Below are positions 58,302 to 64,000 of a stretch of DNA of 64,000 nucleotides, in pieces; position 1 is the stretch's first letter; each line of letters begins with the position of its first letter. The notes beneath the pieces were generated by a model. It was not told the origin of the DNA. It was given only the letters and a program-made list of their open reading frames with translations, and made no database searches. The position numbers and the translations under genes were made by a program. Source of the stretch: Strongylocentrotus droebachiensis. Lineage: Eukaryota; Echinodermata; Echinoidea; Camarodonta; Strongylocentrotidae. The stretch covers positions 82,001 to 146,000 of the forward strand of contig JAVYIG010001826.1 of assembly GCA_035222895.1 (NCBI GenBank), given 5' to 3'.

Positions 58302-60085
58302 ATGTCGACTTCCGCTCCGGAGGTCGACAGTTTCAACCTGGACGAGGAGTTTCGGACAGTCACGTATGGCAAGAAACGCCAAAATAAACGAAAACGTGAA
58401 GGAAGTCTGACTGTAGAATCTATCTCCCTCAGAACGGACTCCTCGACCAGTTCAGATTCAGACACCTCACGAAATACTGACTACAAAACCCCCTCCTCTA
58501 ACCGCACCACTTCCATCCATACTAGCACCCAACTTTTGAAAACCCTGATAGTCCCAATAGACAAGACCAAATCCTTAAAGAACGTAACCCCTAAAGCAAT
58601 AGCTACATCAATCAAAGAATGTGTGGGCCAATCACCCATGATTGAGTTCATCAAACACACGTACTCCGGAATTCTTGTTCAGTGCAAGACCCAAAAACAA
58701 CATCGAAACCTTAACCAAATCCAATCAATCGGTAACAATCCAGTTAAAGGTAAAGACCAGTAATGGTCATGCGATTGCATTGTGAAAGAAACGTTGTGGA
58801 ATCGATCAGAAAAGGTTGATCATCTAGCATCTAGCATCTGCAAGGTTCTGGAATCATCAAAATGATAAGAAATTTGGCCCATTCTTCGTAAAGTTACAAG
58901 CACTATACACAGAAAGATGTATATGGGACTACCCTATCTCTCTCACCAGACCATGAGAGAAATAAATTTACCAAATATATGAATTAGTAGGCGGTTTCCC
59001 GGCAAATTTTTTATCATCATGTATTAGTCAAAACATATTCTTTCACATGATTGGTAATGAGAGCTTCCATTTCATTTTTTGAAATTGGGGCGTTGCCAAT
59101 ACTGGTCTTTACCTTTAAAGTACAAGAGAAGATCGTGGGTGTAAAAGGAGTCATTTCAGGGATCCCGGTAGACATGACAGAGAAAGAGTTAGAACAAGAG
59201 CTGAAATGCTAAAAAGTAATAGCAGTTAAAAGAATCATGAAGAAAAGAAAAGAAAACAAAGGAAATGAAAACGAAACAAATCTGCAGCCAGAGTACTTTC
59301 CGACTAGAAGTGTCATTTTGACTTTTAACTCAGAACTTCCAGAAAAGGTTTCTATGTTTTTTCAGACATTCAGAGTCTCGTTATATATCCCACTCGTTCC
59401 CAGTTGTTACAGATGCCAAATGTTTGGTCATGGCATTGCTCATTGTAGATCGAAGTTGAGATGCGTTCGCTGTGGAGATCCCCACACTTTCGAACAATGC
59501 AAAAGAAAAGAAAATCCAAAATGTGTAAATTGTGGAGAAGCCCACTCCGCTGCCTATAATGGCTGCAAAGAAGCTAAAAAGGCAAAACAGGTCCAGCAAT
59601 TCAAATGCGAAAACAAACTAACTTACGCACAAGCCTCGAAGGCATGGAACGAAAAACAACGTCATGATCAAAATTCCAACCCTATCCCAGAACCCATTCA
59701 AAAGAGCGCTCAACAACAGAGTGCACATCAACCCCAAACAAACAAAGAGTCTCCCCCCAATTACGAACCCCCTACCAAAGTTTCAAGTGCTCCACATTAT
59801 GAACAACCATCCAAAGTTCCCTCTTCCTTATACTCCCAAGATCAAAATCAATCAAACAGAAATACAAAACTCGCGGGGAACGCAAATTTAACAAATACTT
59901 ATGTCAGAAATGGAAACGCCTCAACATCAGAACGAAATGAACAAATATTGCACTCTATTGTACAATTGATAATGATTTTTGAAAAAGATAAAAGAGAAGT
60001 TGATATTATTGAGCTGGTTAAAGTAGCAGCGGAAAGACTACTTTACAAAAGATTGCATCACGAGCAGTATGATGGGTGCAGTTAG
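58302..60085 (+). pseudogene. LINE ORF1 (Gag-like, three zinc knuckles), split by a MITE
   Basis: Part 1 (58302-58747): Ser/Thr-rich N-terminus (DEEFRTVTYGKKRQNKRKRE) and a domain with LLKTLIVPIDKTKSLKNV. A 367-bp MITE follows. Part 2 resumes at 59119 (VQEKIVGVKGVISGIPVDM), has a stop near 59212, and continues in the frame 59237-60085 with three zinc knuckles (CYRCQMFGHGIAHC, CVRCGDPHTFEQC, CVNCGEAHSAAYNGC) and a Gln/Pro-rich end. Zinc knuckles bind the element's RNA. The end overlaps the ORF2 start by 17 bases. Confidence 0.87.
58748..59114. mobile_element. 367-bp MITE with TTAA target duplication inside LINE ORF1
   Basis: Ends AGGTAAAGACCAGTA and its exact inverse, flanked by TTAA (58744-58747, 59115-59118). 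The ORF1 frame is continuous across it if the element and one TTAA are ignored. TTAA duplication points to piggyBac-type mobilisation. Confidence 0.88.
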
Positions 60086-61529
60086 TTATTTAACAATAGC
60101 TGTGCTTTCCATTATCCAATGGAACGCACAAGGCATGTCCGCACATGGACATGAGCTCTTAAAATTTGTAGACTGTAATAATAGAACAAATAAAATAATT
60201 CATTTAATCTGTATCCAAGAGACTTGGTTCAATGACACTAGGAACTTAACCCTTCCAGGCTATACTTGTATCCCCAAAAACAGAAAATCCCAATATCGAG
60301 GTGGATGTGCTTTTTATGTTCATGACTCTATCCAATACAATCACTCCTCTAGAGATGAGACAGATTTAGAATTACAATCCATAGAATTATACGTAGCTGA
60401 TTCTATTTATCGAGTTGTGAATTTTTATAACCCATGCAAACAACTAAACCAAATTATCATGCAAGAACTTCAAAAAAGCATCCAAGAATACGATAAATAT
60501 ATCATCGTAGGAGACTTTAACTCACACAATACTTTATGGGGGAGTGAAAAAACTGACCCCAATGGCAAGATCATTGAAAACTTCATAAACGAAAAAAATA
60601 TGGTTTTATTAAATGATGGGTCCGGAACAAGAATGGATCCGAAGAACGCAAAAGTATCAGTTTTAGATCTATCTATTACGTCCTCCCTCTTATCTGGCAA
60701 ATGCGAGTGGCGCGCTTTACAAAACAAATTTGGAAGCGATCATTACCCAATCTCTATTCATATCTCTCTCTCTTGTATCCTTCCTCCGCTCAGGTCGGAG
60801 ATCGTCGGCACTGTGAGTCTGCCGAAGTTACATAAATGACTTTCTATAGGACGTTAAGTAGATTTTGACGGGTTGTGTGAAGGTATACTAGATAAAAAGC
60901 ACAACGATAATAAACAAGACGAAATGGAAGATATCAGATGGTCCTTTCGGAACATGAACTGGACACTTTTCTCGGTAGAGTGTGAAAAAATGTTTCATCG
61001 GGAAAACGAAAAAAATGTAAGTGAAGACCCAACAGAGTTATATCTACACTTTATCAGTACGATCACCGAGGTTATTCAGAAAACCTATCCAAAAAAAGGT
61101 AAACGACAACGAAAAACCATCCCTTGGTGGAATAAGGAGTGCTCAGATAAAATAAAGGAGAGAAATAGAGCTAAAAAGAAACTAAATAGAACAATATCGA
61201 TTGAGAATTTAAACGACTTTTTGAAGAAGAAGGCAGAGACGCAGAAATTCCTTCGTCAATGTGAACAACTATACTGGAACAACTTCTGCCAGAAACTTAA
61301 TCGATTTGTCCCGGAATCTAACATCTGGAAATGCATTAAAAGATTGAATGGCATACAAACCAAAACAACAAGAATTCCAGTACTGAAAGACAAAGAAAGG
61401 ATTATGCAGTCGGACCAAGACAAGGCGGAGTTACTTGGAGGTTTCTTTCATACAATTTTTTACTACAGAAGCGCCAAAATCAACAGAAAAAACCCGAAGT
61501 TGGCAGCCGAATCAGGAAATAATGGATAA
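60069..61529 (+). pseudogene. LINE ORF2, endonuclease part and linker
   Basis: Endonuclease motifs in order: IIQWNAQGM, ICIQETW (metal-binding Glu present), VNFYNPC, IIVGDFNSHNTLWGS, VLDLSI and SDHYPI. The catalytic set of an APE-type nuclease is therefore complete. The frame stops at 60837-60839 and 60852-60854 and continues in the same frame from 60855 to 61529 with DIRWSFRNMNWTLF and IPWWNKECSDKI, the usual linker of such LINEs. A frameshift at 61435-61529 separates it from the RT frame. Confidence 0.88.
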
Positions 61530-63738
61530 TACATTAAAGGAAAGTAAAGTACATACTCTGAATGGGGCATTCGGACTAGCAGAATTCAATAGAGCCATCG
61601 AAAAGAAAAAAAATTCTGCTCCTGGAAAAGACAGAATACCGTATTCAGTTTACCAAAACTTGCCCCTTGTGGCGAGAGAGTACGTACTACATTTCATTAA
61701 TTTAATCTGGGAATCCAACCAAATCCCACCCCAACTTAAACACGCGATAATGGTCCCAGTCCTAAAACAGAACGGAAATGCAAGTGAGGCATCATCATAT
61801 CGACCCATAGCGTTATCGCCATGTCTCATAAAAATCATGGAAACGATGATTAAAACAAGACTTGATTGGTTTTTAGAGAAACATGAGATATTACCTACTT
61901 TTATGAGTGGGTTCAGAAGAGGCCGTAGTATAACAGACAATATAGTAAATCTTGAAAACGATGTCCAGAAGAGTATAAATAATAAAGAGCATACTTTAGC
62001 CGTTTTCTTAGACATAAATAAGGCATATGATACAGTATGGATAGAAGGCCTAATTCACAAACTAGGAAATATAGGTATTCAAGGAAACATGCTTAGATTT
62101 CTTCACAACTTTTTAAAAGACCGCACTTATCAGGTACGCGTTGGTAGACAACTATCGCACGAGTTCAAGATGGAGAGAGGTCTCCCGCAAGGTAGCATAC
62201 TGAGTCCCACACTCTTTAACATAATGCTCAACGATATCCCAACAGACCCTTCGATAAAAATATCCTTGTATGCCGATGATTGCGCGATATGGATCTCACG
62301 CAGCAATATTCCTTTCATTACCAAAAAAATACAAAATTATATTGATGACCTACATAGCTGGTTTACGTCCTGGGGTCTCCAACTGTCCCTAAAAAAGACT
62401 GTTCCCCTACTTTTCACCAAAAGTACCAAAAACCATGAGATAAACCTCACTTTAAACAAAATACCACTAAAATGTGAAAATACACACCGATTCCTAGGTA
62501 TATTATTTGACAAAAAACTTACCTGGACCCAACATATAGAGTATATATCCACCAGATGCAAGAGAAAGTTAAATATTTTAAGATGTTTAACTGGTACGTC
62601 ATGGGGCAGTTCATCTAAGTCCTTAATAATGGTTTATAGAGCTTATATTCGCCCCCTTTTGGACTTCGGGTGTGAAGCCTACGACAGTGCATCGGAAAAC
62701 GTAAAGAAGGTGTTAGATTCGATTCAATACCAATCCTTAAGGATATGTGCAGGTGCCCTACCGGTAACTTCACTACCGTCTCTCCAAGTAGAAATGGGAG
62801 AAGCCCCATTAGATCTTAGGAGACAACAACTAGCCCTAAAATATAAGCACAGCATAGAACAACAACCTAAGCATCCAGTTTTTCCAAGTTTACAACCTTG
62901 TTGGCAGTATCAGTATATGAAAGGAAAACAGTGCAACAAACCGTTTGGTTATCGAACAGAAAACTCTAACAAACACCTTTCTGTAGAAAAATTAAAACCC
63001 CTAAACTTCCCCCCATGGTTACTAACGGAGCCTGTTATATCAATTGAATTGGCTAGTCAGATAAACAAATCTGATAATCCACTACTTTTGCAACAGAGAA
63101 GTTTAGAAATAATAAACACAAAATGGTTCAGCCAACTTCACATATTCACAGATGGGTCCAAACTTCCTAAAGAAGGACGTTGTTCTGCAGCTTTCTATGT
63201 TCCTTACTTCGCGTGTAAACAATCAAAGAGATTGTCTGACGGAACATCCTCATATAGAGCTGAGCTGGCGGGGATAATGCTGGCCCTCAATTGGTTACAC
63301 CAGTTAGATACTTTATATGTAGGATCAGTTATATTCAGCGACTCATTAAGTGCCTTAGTAGCAATAAAGAACAAAAAAGAAGAGAATTTTATTTCAGAAA
63401 TACTTGTAAGCTTATCCCACCTTAAATTAAAAAATATAAATGTTAGCTTTGAATGGATTCCCTCCCACTGTGGAATAACGGGAAATGAATGTGCGGATTT
63501 TCATGCTAAGGCAGCCCTCAGCAAACACATTGAAATAACAAACAGCCTTAATATCTCAGAAGTGAACAGCATTTTAGAGAGGCATTTTACCGAGCTGTGG
63601 CAATTAAGATGGCAGGTTTCTCCAAATACACATTACAAAACAATCCAAAAATCGGTTGCACAAACCTTCAATTGCAAACTAGAGCGAGCAAAAGAAAAGA
63701 TAATAGGGACTTTTAGAAATGCACGTCAAGAGCTTTGA
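61435..63738 (+). pseudogene. LINE ORF2, reverse transcriptase and RNase H part
   Basis: Continuous 767-residue frame. RT: NSAPGKDRIPYSVYQNLPL, SYRPIALSPCLIKIMETMI, VFLDINKAYDTVW, GLPQGSILSPTLFNIMLNDI and YADD at 62269-62280. RNase H: IFTDGSK, YRAELAGIMLAL, VIFSDSLSAL and ECADFHAKAA give the D-E-D-D catalytic set. The last codons after 63705 (GTFRNARQEL) do not belong to the LINE but to a MITE end. Being long and open with all catalytic residues, this part was active recently. Confidence 0.9.
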
Positions 63739-63800
63739 CTGCAACGTGTGACGTCATTTTAAGGCACTGCGCCTGCGTCACGTGGTCTCAGTCGGCGATC
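63706..63800. mobile_element. MITE end related to 8099-8250, cutting LINE ORF2
   Basis: GGGACTTTTAGAAATGCACG after TA matches the terminal repeat of the MITE at 8099-8250. GTGACGTCATTTTAAGG further in also matches its GACGTC-rich part. The other end was not found, so the element is longer, truncated, or runs on into unrecognised sequence. Confidence 0.65.
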
Positions 63801-64000
63801 GAGAATGCGTCAACCTTGATTTTCCTAAATCTAGTACATGCAATACATACATACATATTGACATTTATAAAGCGCCTTTACATGCTGAAATGTGTAGAAC
63901 AGGTGTCACATGCACCTGTTCTACACATATTTACATATTAGCAGTGAAGGGATGTTCTTTTGTTGAGGGTAGAATGAGGAATGTCCTCTTTCTTTGTCCG
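63800..64000. other. Terminal sequence with retroelement-tail features
   Basis: (CATA)n at about 63840-63855, AAAGCGCCTTTACATG and a 15-base inverted repeat (GTAGAACAGGTG / CACCTGTTCTAC). It looks like the 3' tail of a short retroelement. No gene seen. Confidence 0.4.

Larger units (their letters stand above)
58003..63705 (+). mobile_element. I-superfamily-like LINE with RNase H
   Basis: Order: GC-richer 5' leader (58003-58301), ORF1 with zinc knuckles (58302-60085), then overlapping ORF2 with APE-type endonuclease, reverse transcriptase and RNase H (60069-63738). RNase H after RT is characteristic of the I superfamily and relatives. It is interrupted by a TTAA MITE in ORF1, by stops near 60837-60854, by a shift near 61450 and by a MITE end at 63706. 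The clade within the group is not resolved. Confidence 0.88.

Overview
This is a 64 kb stretch of an AT-rich, intron-containing animal genome. There are no bacterial operons or ribosome-binding sites, exons are short and bounded by GT/AG sites, and most of the window is transposable elements and microsatellites. The TRIM-type RING/B-box gene with a beta-propeller-like end, the C-type lectin receptor with a PPxY tail, the tRNA-derived SINE and the many MITEs fit a marine invertebrate deuterostome, perhaps an echinoderm. The species cannot be fixed from sequence alone.

Layout. 1-7142 is single-copy flank with one host gene on the plus strand: an intronless-CDS TRIM-like E3 ubiquitin ligase (2879-4738). 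From about 7143 to about 58002 the window is a tandem array of a two-part unit, order A1-B1-A2-B2-A3: A1 7143-15528, B1 23497-33180, A2 33181-46860, B2 47853-55366, A3 55367-58002 (cut short). With later insertions removed the unit is roughly 18 kb. Each complete B+A pair carries one minus-strand gene whose exons I assembled by hand: a C-type lectin domain split over three exons, then one exon with a transmembrane segment, a Cys-rich stretch and a Pro-rich tail with two PPxY motifs and a PSY variant. Copy 1 has exons at 24094-23942, 15321-15255, 12701-12580 and 10198-9513. Copy 2 has them at 48452-48300, 46629-46563, 45077-44956 and 38798-38128. Intron phases match at every junction in both copies. 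The signal-peptide/start exon is not settled.

Because the copies can be compared, many insertions have an exact or near-exact empty site in the other copy. Copy 1 alone has an about 8 kb L1/Tx1-like LINE (15529-23496), a 859-bp fold-back (11017-11875), an 869-bp fold-back (30512-31380), two MITEs (8099-8250, 9157-9436) and a hAT-like element holding a CR1/L2-like LINE fragment (26327-28572). Copy 2 alone has a 4.5-kb long-TIR element with a decayed gene for a PIN-like/CXC-like protein (40097-44630), a 992-bp TA-target element (46861-47852), a VNTR-bearing element with a 9-bp target duplication (34696-36258), a truncated LINE (36293-36987) and a hAT-like MITE (37305-37780). The lectin exons remain open throughout.

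From about 58003 to 63705 there is an I-superfamily-like LINE (zinc-knuckle ORF1; endonuclease, reverse transcriptase and RNase H in ORF2), itself broken by a TTAA-target MITE in ORF1 and by a MITE end that supplies the last codons of ORF2. The most interesting items are the duplicated lectin receptor, the natural filled/empty-site comparison, the long-TIR element with an unusual gene, and the CRE-site array at the 5' end of the L1/Tx1-like LINE.
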